Source: Lachnospiraceae bacterium MD308 (lineage in GTDB: Bacteria > Bacillota > Clostridia > Lachnospirales > Lachnospiraceae). Taken from it: a DNA stretch of 64,000 nucleotides. Below are positions 25,225 through 33,919 of this stretch, piece by piece (position 1 is the stretch's first letter; every line of letters begins with the position of its first letter). A model generated the notes under the pieces. It made no database searches. It was not told where the DNA came from and saw nothing but the letters and a program-made list of their open reading frames with translations. The stretch covers positions 112,638 to 176,637 of the forward strand of contig VIQU02000002.1 in the NCBI GenBank assembly GCA_010206225.2, given 5' to 3'. Both the position numbers and the translations under genes were made by a program.

Positions 25225-26018
25225 ACCGCATAGAATTTATGACTGAACTGGCTGCACTTTTGCAGGATGTGCCGGAGGAAGAACGCAGAGATGCAATGCA
25301 GTTCTATAATGATTATTTTGATGATGCCGGTGAAGATAAGGAGAGTGAAGTGATATCAGAGCTTGAGAGTCCCAAAAAGGTTGCTGAAAAGATTAAGGCG
25401 GATCTTTTAGGGCAGCAGGCAGAGAGGGAATATACAGAAACCGGCTGTCGGGACGGCAGTACAGACGGACGGAGTATGCCGGTCAAAAAAGCGATGGCTT
25501 CGGGCGGCTGTGATTATGAGAGCAGTGACAACGGTCAGAGCAGTTTTCGGGGTGCCTGCGGTACAGACAGCGGTAATTATGGGTATCAGGAATATCGCTA
25601 TGATGGAGAGACACAGGATAAGGAGGAACAAAAACCCTGGAGCAGCAATATATTAAAAGTGATTCTGATCATTGCGATCATTCTTGTGGGAGCGCCGATC
25701 ATTATTCCATGTGCGCTTGCAATCGTATTAGTGGCGGTTGCCTGTATCGTATCGTTGTTCGTGTTTTTCTTTGCAATCGTAATAGGTTTTGCAGCGATTG
25801 CGATTGTGGGGGTAGTGCTGGTGTGTGCGGGGCTTATGGCTTTGATACCAGAAATTGCAGTAGGGCTGGCTCTGATCGGAACGGGATTGATACTTGGAGT
25901 GATCGGAGCGATTGGAACAGTGGCAGGGGTGAAGCTGTGTATTGTTATCATTCCTGGTATATGCAGGGGTGTCGTATGGATTTTTAGCAGACCTTTTCAT
26001 AGAAAGGCGGTGGCATAG
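25221..26018 (+). CDS. DUF1700/HAAS-domain membrane protein
   Basis: A 265-residue protein. About residues 1-70 are a HAAS-type domain (FMTELAALLQDVPEEERRDA, DYFDDAGEDKESEVI, SPKKVAEKIK), the part that contacts PadR in related systems. A Gly/Ser-rich linker follows to about 140, then four to five hydrophobic segments (ILKVILIIAIILVGAPIIIP onward). It is probably the membrane sensor or anti-repressor of this cassette. It overlaps padR by four bases and is followed by the DUF4097 gene two bases later. Confidence 0.88.
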   Translation: MNRIEFMTELAALLQDVPEEERRDAMQFYNDYFDDAGEDKESEVISELESPKKVAEKIKADLLGQQAEREYTETGCRDGSTDGRSMPVKKAMASGGCDYESSDNGQSSFRGACGTDSGNYGYQEYRYDGETQDKEEQKPWSSNILKVILIIAIILVGAPIIIPCALAIVLVAVACIVSLFVFFFAIVIGFAAIAIVGVVLVCAGLMALIPEIAVGLALIGTGLILGVIGAIGTVAGVKLCIVIIPGICRGVVWIFSRPFHRKAVA

Positions 26019-26020
26019 AG

Positions 26021-27019
26021 TTGAAAAGAGGATGGAAGATATTTTGGATCGTGTGCGCAGTGTGTGCCGGAATTGGTTTGGTGTGCTGTTCCATAGCATT
26101 TATCATGGGAGTGACGGTGGAAGCGATTGAAAACAGATACCCGAACGGCTTTGGGTTTGTCGGCCGGATTGACAGCTATGATGGCTATTATGACGATGAC
26201 TATGATGATGACGATGACTATGATGACGACGACTATGACGAAGATGATGATTACGAGGCAGTTGACAAAGAATACAATGATAACGGGCATCACGAAGATA
26301 CCCATCATATGGAGGGAAGTAATATGGGAACTGTTACGAATGCCGGAAGCAGCACCGAGGTGGTCTACGGTACGGGGAGCCAGAACTTTACAGGGGTAGA
26401 GTCTATTGATGCCTATATGTGGGGCGGCAGTCTTGAGGTGGATCATGCATCTTCCTCAAATGAGATCCGCATTGAGACGGAAAATATAAGTAAGAGACTG
26501 GGGCTTAAGTGCTATATGGATGGAAATGAACTGAAGCTGGTGACTAAAAAGAAGGTGATCGGACTCGGATCGAAGAAGGTGGCAGGGAGAATTATTATCC
26601 ATCTGCCGTCAGATTACAAGTTTAAAGAGGCTTCTTTAGAACTGGTAGCGGGGTATCTCCATGTAGATGATATCTATGCAGATGAGCTTTCCGTTGGCGT
26701 GGGGGCCGGAGAAGGAGTGGTTGAGAATTTTACGGCAACTGAGGTTGATCTGGATTGCGGCGCAGGTTCTCTTACCGCAGCGGGGACGGCCATGGCAGAG
26801 GCGAATATTGACTGCGGCGTTGGCGAGATTGTCTATACTGCCAGCGGAAAAGAGAAGGATTACAATTATGAGATCGACTGCGGAATCGGTGAGATCGTAT
26901 GCGGGGAAGCGTCATACGCAGGTGTTGGCGCGGAGAAAACGATCAGTAATCATGCTGCAAAGCATATGGATATAAGCTGCGGAATCGGAAGCGTGGCAGT
27001 GAATTTTTCAGAAATGTAG
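26021..27019 (+). CDS. DUF4097 beta-helix surface protein with extreme Asp/Tyr acidic tract
   Basis: A 332-residue protein with a TTG start behind AAAGGCGGTGG. A single N-terminal membrane span covers about residues 8-30. It is followed by a roughly 35-residue tract made almost only of Asp and Tyr (DGYYDDDYDDDDDYDDDDYD, about residues 52-80). The C-terminal part is a DUF4097-type beta solenoid with repeating turns DCGAGSL, DCGVGEI, DCGIGEI and SCGIGSV. The tract may bind Ca2+ or other cations or repel wall polymers; that is speculation. It belongs to the PadR cassette. Confidence 0.85.
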   Translation: MKRGWKIFWIVCAVCAGIGLVCCSIAFIMGVTVEAIENRYPNGFGFVGRIDSYDGYYDDDYDDDDDYDDDDYDEDDDYEAVDKEYNDNGHHEDTHHMEGSNMGTVTNAGSSTEVVYGTGSQNFTGVESIDAYMWGGSLEVDHASSSNEIRIETENISKRLGLKCYMDGNELKLVTKKKVIGLGSKKVAGRIIIHLPSDYKFKEASLELVAGYLHVDDIYADELSVGVGAGEGVVENFTATEVDLDCGAGSLTAAGTAMAEANIDCGVGEIVYTASGKEKDYNYEIDCGIGEIVCGEASYAGVGAEKTISNHAAKHMDISCGIGSVAVNFSEM

Positions 27020-27037
27020 ATGCAAGGAGGAGAAGAT

Positions 27038-27229
27038 ATGGAACCGAAAAGATTATACCGTTCAAGAAGAGACCGAATGATCTGCGGCGTGTGCGCAGGT
27101 ATTGCAGAGTATTTTAACATTGATCCCACATTGATTCGTCTGGGACTTGTACTTTTGGCGTGTACGGGAAGCGGGATACTGGCATATTTTATTGCGGCGA
27201 TCATTATTCCGGATGAGCCGCGGACGTAG
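27038..27229 (+). CDS. PspC-domain membrane protein
   Basis: A 63-residue protein starting at the ATG 27038 with AAGGAGGAG just upstream; the ATG at 27020 precedes that ribosome site and is unlikely. It is a complete PspC domain: KRLYRSRRDRMICGVCAGIA, YFNIDPTLIRL, then one hydrophobic span (GILAYFIAAIIIPDEP). PspC proteins act in envelope stress responses. It is the last gene of the PadR operon. Confidence 0.93.
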   Translation: MEPKRLYRSRRDRMICGVCAGIAEYFNIDPTLIRLGLVLLACTGSGILAYFIAAIIIPDEPRT

Positions 27230-27256
27230 TGAATTATGCCAGCCGGTTTATTTGAC

Positions 27257-27332
27257 AAAGGGGCGGCCCTTTCTTCAGCTTAGGCTTAGTGAAGCTGAAA
27301 ACAGAGGAGGGGCGGCCCTTCTTTATCTTTTT
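27257..27332 (+). terminator. Duplicated GC-rich hairpins after PspC gene
   Basis: GGGGCGGCCCTT occurs twice, near 27259 and 27309. Each copy folds on itself (AAAGGG/CCCTTT in the first). Between them TTCAGCTT (27274-27281) pairs with AAGCTGAA (27292-27299). The last copy is followed by CTTTATCTTTTTC, so this is probably a compound terminator. Confidence 0.55.
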
Positions 27333-27415
27333 CAGACGTATATTTTCCCTGAGAGTGTCAATACTTATATCGAATCGCATCATTAACAGAAAAATTCAAT
27401 GAAAGGAGAATTCAG

Positions 27416-27610
27416 ATGGCAGGGAAAAAGCAAAAAGAGATTAAGCTTAATGAGTTGACACAGGAAGAGAAGATGAAATATGAGATCGCAGAGGAGCTTG
27501 GTCTTTTAGACAGGGTGATGGCGGACGGCTGGCGGTCTCTTTCTTCTAAAGAAACCGGACGAATCGGAGGACTTCTTGCACGGAGAAAGAGAGCGGCAGG
27601 GCAAAAATAA
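27416..27610 (+). CDS. Alpha/beta-type small acid-soluble spore protein
   Basis: A 64-residue protein. MKYEIAEELGLLDRV holds the germination-protease recognition region (K-Y-E-I-A) and SSKETGRIGGLLARRKR is the conserved DNA-binding C-terminal half of alpha/beta SASPs. These coat and protect spore DNA and are degraded at germination. GAAAGGAGAA precedes the ATG. I see no obvious sigma-A promoter directly upstream, as expected if sigma-G reads it. It shows that the organism can very probably form endospores. Confidence 0.85.
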   Translation: MAGKKQKEIKLNELTQEEKMKYEIAEELGLLDRVMADGWRSLSSKETGRIGGLLARRKRAAGQK

Positions 27611-27657
27611 CGAAAATATTACGAATATTAATAAGTGTGAAAATTTGTTGACATCTG

Positions 27658-27686
27658 TTGAAAATAGAAGTCCCTTTTGCTATAAT
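27658..27686 (+). promoter_or_regulatory. Promoter for WecG/TagA gene
   Basis: TTGAAA at 27658-27663, a 17-base spacer, TATAAT at 27681-27686. A TTGACA just upstream at about 27649 is too far from this -10. Confidence 0.6.
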
Positions 27687-27725
27687 TGAAAAACCGATAG
27701 AATAGAGTATAGTAGTGGAGAATAT

Positions 27726-28418
27726 ATGAGCGGCAGGATTAACGTTTTAGATATTGACATAGACAATTATACGGCTAAGGAAGCGATGAAGGAATTTGTC
27801 GATTCTATGCAGTCAGAACCGATCAGTGTGATTGAGATGGTGACAGTGGACAGCCTTATGCAGATGGATGAAGTTCCGGAGCTTAAGGGTGGAGTCGGTT
27901 ATTTTGATCTTGTGCTGGCAGGAGATACGACGATTCTGGAATCAGCGCATATCACGGAGGAGAAGTGTCTCCGTGAGATACAGGAACGAACATTTTTGAG
28001 AATGCTTTTAAGATATATTGACAAGCATCATAAGAGGGTATATCTGCTTGTAGAATCCGAAGAAGAGGGACAGGAGTTTTTACATTTTCTGGAATACCGC
28101 TGCCGGGGCGCCCAGATTGGAGGGATGGCGAAGGTATCCGCGAAAGATCGCGCCGATGATATGATTGTGAACGCGATTAACGGCGCGGATATTGACTGTG
28201 TTATTTCTTCAATGTCTTCACCGCTTCAGGAGGATTTTGTAACGAAGAACAGGAGCATCCTGAACGCGAATGTCTGGCTGGGACTTGGGAAAGGGATTCT
28301 TCCGCTGAATAAGGCAGGGACCGTGCAGAACCGCTTTACGCAGTTTGTGATTAAGAAAGTATTTCAGAAAGAGATGGAAAAGTGGAAAAAGGTGGAACCC
28401 CAGTCATTGCAGTTATAA
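27726..28418 (+). CDS. WecG/TagA/CpsF-family glycosyltransferase (GT26)
   Basis: A 230-residue GT26-like protein. Members transfer ManNAc or related sugars to lipid-linked intermediates for teichoic acid or polysaccharide. INVLDIDIDNYTAKEAM at the N-terminus, DLVLAGDTTIL, KRVYLLVESEEEGQEFLHFL and the late WLGLGKGILPLNKAG region fit the family. The central NTP-sugar segment is somewhat diverged, so the substrate is open. It is a single-gene unit behind its own promoter and before a strong terminator. Confidence 0.75.
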   Translation: MSGRINVLDIDIDNYTAKEAMKEFVDSMQSEPISVIEMVTVDSLMQMDEVPELKGGVGYFDLVLAGDTTILESAHITEEKCLREIQERTFLRMLLRYIDKHHKRVYLLVESEEEGQEFLHFLEYRCRGAQIGGMAKVSAKDRADDMIVNAINGADIDCVISSMSSPLQEDFVTKNRSILNANVWLGLGKGILPLNKAGTVQNRFTQFVIKKVFQKEMEKWKKVEPQSLQL

Positions 28419-28492
28419 TCATAAGAAAATAATAAGAATTAGGTTTTGGTTACTATGTACATCAGGTTTTTGTCGAAAAAACCAAGAAAATT

Positions 28493-28534
28493 GAGGAAAT
28501 CAACAAAAATATGTGATTTCCTCTTTCTTTTTTT
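28493..28534 (+). terminator. Terminator after WecG/TagA gene
   Basis: GAGGAAATCA (28493-28502) pairs with TGATTTCCTC (28514-28523), followed by TTTCTTTTTTT. Between 28534 and 28638 I see only AT-rich sequence. Confidence 0.88.
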
Positions 28535-28637
28535 GTAAATATATATTAATATAAAACCTAAGAGTGTGCATTTTTATAAAAGAATTAATTTTTTTGTTGT
28601 GAAAAATGCATATTGAAATAAGTGGAGGAGATGGAAT

Positions 28638-29726
28638 ATGATATCTAATCAAATACTTCAAAATACGATTGAAGGATTGAAAGGGATTTCAAGGATTGAT
28701 TTCTGCGTGATGGATACGGATGGGAAATCTCTGGCAAGCACCTTTCCCGAACAAAGCAGTTATGAAGAAGAAATTATATCTTTTGTGAATTCGCCGGCAG
28801 ATAGTCAGGTTGTGCAGGGGTATCAGTTCTTTAAGATTTTTGATGAGCATCAGTTGGAATACATACTTATGGCGAACGGCGGCGGAGACGATGTATATAT
28901 GGTGGGGAAGATAGCAGTTTTCCAGATACAGAATCTCTTGGTGGCATATAAGGAACGTTTTGATAAAGACAATTTTATTAAAAATCTCCTTTTGGATAAC
29001 CTGTTACTTGTCGATATTTATAATCGAGCCAAAAAATTACATATTGACACAGAAGTTAGACGTGTTATCTTTATTATAGAGACAAAAAATGAAAAAGACA
29101 GCAGTGCGCTCGACAATGTGCGGAGCCTTCTTGGAAATAAAGCCAAAGATTTTGTAACGGCTGTGGATGAAAAGAATATTATTATTGTGAAGGAAGTCGA
29201 TGCAAACGACAGTTATGCGGAATTAGGAAGGATTGCCCAGAATATTTACGATATATTGAAGAATGAAGGGGAAGAAGATATCCTGATTGCGTACGGCACG
29301 GTTGTGAATGATATTAAAGAAGTGTCGAAATCCTACAAAGAAGCAAAGCTTGCGCTGGATGTAGGCAAGATATTTTTCAGCGACAGGCGTGTGATCGCGT
29401 ACAGCACACTTGGAATCGGCCGCCTGATCTACCAGCTTCCGATTCCGCTCTGCAAGATGTTCATACGGGAGATTTTTGAGGGGAAATCTCCGGATGATTT
29501 TGATGAAGAGACATTGACAACAATTAATAAGTTCTTTGAGAATAATCTGAATGTCTCGGAGACGTCCAGACAGCTGTACATTCACCGCAATACGTTAGTG
29601 TACCGGCTTGATAAGCTTCAGAAGAGCACCGGGCTGGATCTGCGCGTGTTTGAAGATGCCATTACTTTTAAAATCGCACTTATGGTTGTGAAATACATGA
29701 AGTATATGGAATCGTTGGAGTATTAA
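28638..29726 (+). CDS. CdaR/PucR-type transcriptional regulator
   Basis: A 362-residue protein with an N-terminal sensory half and a C-terminal PucR helix-turn-helix (FFENNLNVSETSRQLYIHRN, then TLVYRLDKLQKSTGLDLR). The middle GGDEF-like CdaR region is recognisable (YGTVVNDIKEVSKSYKEAKL). No membrane span is seen. In E. coli CdaR senses sugar diacids; here no diacid genes are near, and the next gene, 17 bases away, is ftsE, so a role in controlling the ftsEX unit is possible. The ligand is unknown. Confidence 0.82.
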   Translation: MISNQILQNTIEGLKGISRIDFCVMDTDGKSLASTFPEQSSYEEEIISFVNSPADSQVVQGYQFFKIFDEHQLEYILMANGGGDDVYMVGKIAVFQIQNLLVAYKERFDKDNFIKNLLLDNLLLVDIYNRAKKLHIDTEVRRVIFIIETKNEKDSSALDNVRSLLGNKAKDFVTAVDEKNIIIVKEVDANDSYAELGRIAQNIYDILKNEGEEDILIAYGTVVNDIKEVSKSYKEAKLALDVGKIFFSDRRVIAYSTLGIGRLIYQLPIPLCKMFIREIFEGKSPDDFDEETLTTINKFFENNLNVSETSRQLYIHRNTLVYRLDKLQKSTGLDLRVFEDAITFKIALMVVKYMKYMESLEY

Positions 29727-29743
29727 ATAATCAGGAGGAAATT

Positions 29744-30430
29744 ATGATTGAATTAAAAGACGTAAAGAAAGAGTACTCAAAAGGGGTTGCTGCCCTGAAC
29801 GGTGTTAACTTGAAAGTGGAACAGGGCGAATTTGTATTTATCGTAGGTGACAGCGGTTCCGGTAAATCGACATTAATTAAGCTGATCATGAAAGAACTTG
29901 ATCCGACGTCAGGGACAATTGTTGTAAACGGGCAGAATCTGAATAAGATGCGTCATCGTAAGATTCCTATGTACCGAAGAGCGATCGGGGTTGTATTTCA
30001 AGATTTCCGGCTTTTGAAGGATCGTAATATCTATGAAAATATTGCATTTGCTCAGAGAGTCACAGAGACGCCGGGCAGGATCATCAAGAAAAAGGTGCCG
30101 GCAGCGTTATCTCTGGTGGGACTTGCGCAGAAATACAAATCATTCCCGAAGGAGTTATCCGGCGGAGAGCAGCAGAGGGTTGCCATTGCCAGGGCAATTG
30201 TGAATGAACCGGCTATTCTGTTGGCGGATGAGCCTACCGGGAATCTTGATCCGACGAATTCATGGGAAATTATGAAGCTTTTGGAAGAAGCCAATGACAG
30301 AGGGACGACAGTATTGGTTGTTACGCATAACCAAGAGATTGTAAACGAAATGAAGAAGCGCGTTATTACGATGAAAAAGGGAGTTATCGTAAGCGACGAG
30401 AAAAAAGGTGGGTATAATAATGAGAATTAG
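29744..30430 (+). CDS. ftsE: Cell division ATPase FtsE
   Basis: The ATPase of the FtsEX complex that controls wall hydrolases at division. At 228 residues, Walker A is GDSGSGKST, the Q-loop is VFQDFRLL (typical FtsE), the signature is LSGGEQQR, Walker B is ILLADEPTGNLDP and the switch His is in VVTHNQ. AGGAGG lies before the ATG. The end overlaps the ftsX start. Confidence 0.96.
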   Translation: MIELKDVKKEYSKGVAALNGVNLKVEQGEFVFIVGDSGSGKSTLIKLIMKELDPTSGTIVVNGQNLNKMRHRKIPMYRRAIGVVFQDFRLLKDRNIYENIAFAQRVTETPGRIIKKKVPAALSLVGLAQKYKSFPKELSGGEQQRVAIARAIVNEPAILLADEPTGNLDPTNSWEIMKLLEEANDRGTTVLVVTHNQEIVNEMKKRVITMKKGVIVSDEKKGGYNNEN

Positions 30431-31328
30431 TACATTTGGATATTCGATGAAACAAGGGGTAAAGAATATAGGCAGGAATAAGATGTTTTCTATCGCATCT
30501 ATTGCGACGATGGCAGCATGTATCTTCCTGTTTGGTCTGTTTTACGCGATCATAGTGAATCTGAATTACATTGTGGAAGAGGCGGAGAAAGATGTGGCGA
30601 TTACCGTATTTTTCAATGACGACGCTACACAAGAGCAGAAGGATGAAATAGGTGAACAGCTGGAGAATAAGGATGGAGTGCTGGAAGTTAATTATATCAG
30701 CGCTGAAGATGCATGGGAAAAATTCCAGGATGACTACTTTGGGGAATCCAAGGACGCGGCGGAAGGATTTAAAAATGATAATCCACTGGCCAGTTCAGAC
30801 AGCTATGAAGTTCTTATGGACGATGTAGCCAAACAAAAGGAAGTAGTTGCTTTTGCAGAGGGACTGGAGGGAGTCCGCAAAGTCAACAAGTCAGATGTTG
30901 TGGCAAAGACACTTACCAGCATGAACAAGCTGATGTATTATGTGTCTGCGGCGATCATTTTGATTTTGCTGGCAGTATCTATTTTCCTGATCAGCAATAC
31001 AGTAACGATGGGTATTACAGTGCGCCGGGAAGAGATTGCGATTATGAAGTACATAGGGGCGAAGGACGGGTTTGTCCGTGCGCCGTTCGTAATAGAAGGT
31101 CTTCTTATCGGTATTGTAGGTGCGATCGTTCCTCTGGTCATGCTGTTTTTCATGTATGATAAAGCAGTGGCGTATATTATGATGAAGTTCAGTCTTTTGA
31201 ACAATATTATTACATTTCTTCCTGTAACCAGCGTGTATAAGACATTGCTTCCGGTAGGGCTGGCGCTTGGCGTAGGGATTGGCTTTGTGGGAAGTTTCTT
31301 CACCATTCATAAACATCTGCGGGTATAA
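30420..31328 (+). CDS. ftsX: Cell division permease-like protein FtsX
   Basis: The membrane partner of FtsE. From the ATG at 30420, with AAAGGTGGG seven bases upstream, it has 302 residues and overlaps ftsE by 11 bases. One membrane span lies near residues 25-45, then a large extracellular loop (about 45-165), then three spans (YYVSAAIILILLAVSIFLIS, APFVIEGLLIGIVGAIVPLV, and LPVGLALGVGIGFVGSFF). TVRREEIAIMKYIGA is the FtsX coupling region. The extracellular loop normally recruits a coiled-coil hydrolase, which the next gene encodes. Confidence 0.96.
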   Translation: MRISTFGYSMKQGVKNIGRNKMFSIASIATMAACIFLFGLFYAIIVNLNYIVEEAEKDVAITVFFNDDATQEQKDEIGEQLENKDGVLEVNYISAEDAWEKFQDDYFGESKDAAEGFKNDNPLASSDSYEVLMDDVAKQKEVVAFAEGLEGVRKVNKSDVVAKTLTSMNKLMYYVSAAIILILLAVSIFLISNTVTMGITVRREEIAIMKYIGAKDGFVRAPFVIEGLLIGIVGAIVPLVMLFFMYDKAVAYIMMKFSLLNNIITFLPVTSVYKTLLPVGLALGVGIGFVGSFFTIHKHLRV

Positions 31329-31354
31329 TACATTTAATTTAGGGGGATATATAA

Positions 31355-32593
31355 ATGCGAGGGAAGAAATTAGTAAGTCTCTTGCTTGTAGGAACTCTTT
31401 GTTTTGGAATGGTTTTTACGTCAGAAGCTTCGAATGTTAATAAAGCAAAAAAAGAAGCTGAAGAAGCAAAAAAGGAAGCCGAGGAAGTAAAAGAAAAGGC
31501 TGAGAAGGCAAAAGAGGAAAGCAAGGAGTTAAAAGAACAGAAAGAACAGGCAGAGACAGAAAAGCAGACGCTGTCTGCACAGTTAGATGCACTTCTGGCG
31601 GATATAACTGAGATAGAAGATAAGATCTACAAAAAGGAAGAAGAAATTTCGCTGAAAGAAGATGAATTGATTCAGGCGCGAGTGGATGAGAATGACCAGT
31701 ACGAGAGCATGAAAAAGAGAATCAAATACATGTATGAGAATGGGAATGGTCAGTTTGTGGAGATTTTATTTGAAGCAAAGGATCTCAGCGATTTCCTGAA
31801 TAAGACAGAATATATCTCATCAATTTCTGATTATGACAGAGATATGCTTCTGAAGTATAAGCAGATCGTAAAAGAGGTAGAAGAACAGGAAGCGGCGCTT
31901 CAGAAAGAACAAGAAGAGATGGAGGCCATGCAGAATGAGTTGATTGAAAAGCAGGCCAGCTTAGAATCACTACTTGCCAGCAAGGTGAATGAGATTGATG
32001 GGTTAAAGGAAGAGATCAGTGCGAATGCCGAGAGGGTGAAAAAGCTTGAGGCAGCGGCCGCAGCGGCGGCTGAGGCGGCGAGAAAGAAAGCTGAGGCGGA
32101 AGAGGCGGCAAAAGAGGCGGCGGCACGGGCGGCGGCTGAGGCAGAAGCGGCGAAGAGCAATTCACAGGCAGCAGCCAGCGTTGGGGCAAGTGTAGTAAGC
32201 GGCAATGGGACATTTACTCATCCATGTCCGGGATATACACGTATTTCCAGTACATTTGGTTACCGGACAGCACCTCTTAGGGGGGCAAGTACGAACCACA
32301 AGGGTACGGACTTTGCAGCGCCTACAGGAACACCGATCTATGCGGCTGCGGGCGGAACAGTCACATCCGCAAGATACAGCGGAAAAGCCGGCAATATGAT
32401 CGTTATCAACCATGGTAATGGTCTGCAGACATATTATATGCATTGCAGTAGGATATTTGTAAGCGCCGGAACAAAGGTTTCCAAGGGGCAGAATATCGGA
32501 GCCGTGGGAACGACCGGAAATTCCACAGGACCGCATCTGCATTTTCAGGTAATGTCGGGCGGCAGGCCGGTGAATCCGATGAATTATTTGTAG
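31355..32593 (+). CDS. Secreted coiled-coil M23 peptidoglycan hydrolase (EnvC/PcsB-like)
   Basis: A 412-residue protein. The signal peptide is MRGKKLVSLLLVGTLCFGMV to about EAS. Two long coiled coils follow (about residues 28-115 and 165-265, Glu/Lys/Ala-rich), with an Ala-rich hinge near 230-265. A C-terminal M23 (LytM) domain has zinc motifs HKGTDFAAP and HLHFQV. The coiled coil is the part that binds FtsX in PcsB and EnvC. As its gene directly follows ftsX, it is very likely the hydrolase activated by FtsEX at division. Confidence 0.93.
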   Translation: MRGKKLVSLLLVGTLCFGMVFTSEASNVNKAKKEAEEAKKEAEEVKEKAEKAKEESKELKEQKEQAETEKQTLSAQLDALLADITEIEDKIYKKEEEISLKEDELIQARVDENDQYESMKKRIKYMYENGNGQFVEILFEAKDLSDFLNKTEYISSISDYDRDMLLKYKQIVKEVEEQEAALQKEQEEMEAMQNELIEKQASLESLLASKVNEIDGLKEEISANAERVKKLEAAAAAAAEAARKKAEAEEAAKEAAARAAAEAEAAKSNSQAAASVGASVVSGNGTFTHPCPGYTRISSTFGYRTAPLRGASTNHKGTDFAAPTGTPIYAAAGGTVTSARYSGKAGNMIVINHGNGLQTYYMHCSRIFVSAGTKVSKGQNIGAVGTTGNSTGPHLHFQVMSGGRPVNPMNYL

Positions 32594-32608
32594 GAATAGG
32601 AAGTAAGC

Positions 32609-33790
32609 ATGAATAACAGAAAAAGTTTTTTAAAAGGGGCGTTTTGCGGCGCCCTTGCTATATTATTGGTAATAGGAGTTGTTTCCTGCGGAGTGAAGGC
32701 CAATATTGTTTCTTCGGGAAACAAGAGGGTGACGTCAGACACGGAGCGAAAGCTTGGCGTTCTGCATAGCCTGATAGATGAAAGTTTTCTGGGGGAAGTG
32801 GATGAAAAAAAGCTTGAGGAAGGTCTTTATGAGGGCTATGTCAGTGGACTTGAGGATCCCTATTCTGTCTATTACGATGCGGAAGATACGAAGTCGTTTA
32901 TGGAATCTTCAGAGGGGGAGTACAGTGGGATAGGAGCTGTAATGACCCAGAATAAAGACAGCGGAATTATTACACTGACACACGTATACGAGGATTCTCC
33001 GGCTATGAAGGCAGGTCTTGCAAACGAAGATATTCTCTATAAAGTAGAAGGGAAGGAAGTTACGGGTGAGGATCTGACAGAAGTAGTGTCCCGGATCAGA
33101 GGCGATAAGGGAACGGAGGTTGAACTGACCGTGCTTCGCGGTAAGAAGAATGAGGAAGTGACGGTGGTTGCGGTCAGGGATACGATTGAGACTCAGACTG
33201 TGCAGACGCGGATGCTTGAGGACCATATCGGTTATCTGTCTGTCAGCGAGTTTGATTCGGTCACCTATAATCAATATGTGAAAGGGCTGAATGATCTGCA
33301 AGGTCAGGGAATGAAGGCGCTGGTTGTGGATCTGCGGGGGAATCCGGGAGGCAACTTAAATACAGTGTGTGATATCCTGGATCTTATGCTGCCGAAGGGA
33401 TTGATCGTATATACACAGGACAAAAAGGGCGAGAAGCGTGAGATGACTTCCGACGAGGAGAACCAGTTTACTCTGCCTATGACAGTGCTGGTGAATGGAA
33501 ACAGCGCCAGTGCATCAGAGATATATGCCGGAGCTATTCAGGATTATGGACTTGGGAAGATCGTGGGTACTCAGACTTATGGGAAAGGAGTCGTTCAGCA
33601 AATCTTTGATCTGCGGGACGGAACCTGTGTGAAGCTAACCATTGCGGAATATTATACACCGAAGGGACGTAATATTAACGGAACGGGCATTACTCCGGAT
33701 GTAAAAGTGGAGTATGAACCGGACGAGAAGAGTCCTGAGGCAGATAATCAGCTCGATACCGCAGTAAGGGAATTAAAGAAAGAATTGTAA
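32609..33790 (+). CDS. S41-family C-terminal processing protease (CtpA-like)
   Basis: A 393-residue protein. An N-terminal hydrophobic segment ends in GVVSCGVKAN; VVSC is a weak lipobox match, so it may be a lipoprotein. A PDZ domain is at about residues 105-190 (GIGAVMTQ, SPAMKAGLANEDILYKV). The protease core has DLRGNPGGNLN, the catalytic Ser region NGNSASASEIYAGA and Lys in YGKGVVQ. Usual length. It cleaves near C-termini of extracytoplasmic proteins. Its position right after the FtsX hydrolase suggests it may trim or turn over wall hydrolases, which is inferred. Confidence 0.93.
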   Translation: MNNRKSFLKGAFCGALAILLVIGVVSCGVKANIVSSGNKRVTSDTERKLGVLHSLIDESFLGEVDEKKLEEGLYEGYVSGLEDPYSVYYDAEDTKSFMESSEGEYSGIGAVMTQNKDSGIITLTHVYEDSPAMKAGLANEDILYKVEGKEVTGEDLTEVVSRIRGDKGTEVELTVLRGKKNEEVTVVAVRDTIETQTVQTRMLEDHIGYLSVSEFDSVTYNQYVKGLNDLQGQGMKALVVDLRGNPGGNLNTVCDILDLMLPKGLIVYTQDKKGEKREMTSDEENQFTLPMTVLVNGNSASASEIYAGAIQDYGLGKIVGTQTYGKGVVQQIFDLRDGTCVKLTIAEYYTPKGRNINGTGITPDVKVEYEPDEKSPEADNQLDTAVRELKKEL

Positions 33791-33819
33791 ATAACGATAA
33801 ATTCAGAGACGAAATATAG

Positions 33820-33849
33820 AAAGGGAATGTGAAATGTGCATTCCCTTTT
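33820..33849 (+). terminator. Hairpin after S41 protease gene
   Basis: AAAGGGAATG (33820-33829) and CATTCCCTTT (33839-33848) form a perfect 10-bp stem. The tail TTATCG is short, so termination may be partial. Confidence 0.6.
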
Positions 33850-33919
33850 ATCGTGCCATATGTTAGAATATCATAAGATACAACCAATAGTATCACAAAA
33901 CAGGGAAAGGAAAGCATAT

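Noticed and set aside
25598..26446. Long Ile/Val/Thr-rich antisense frames opposite the DUF1700 and DUF4097 genes
   Set aside because: They arise from the hydrophobic segments and the Asp/Tyr tract on the sense strand; no start signals.
31900..32213. Ala/Ser/Pro-rich antisense frames opposite the M23 hydrolase
   Set aside because: They mirror the Ala-rich hinge of the hydrolase; the sense frame is clearly coding.
33790..33919. Possible PyrR attenuator before pyrC
   Set aside because: Only one hairpin is present, placed as the terminator of the upstream gene; no PyrR-binding loop or antiterminator seen.
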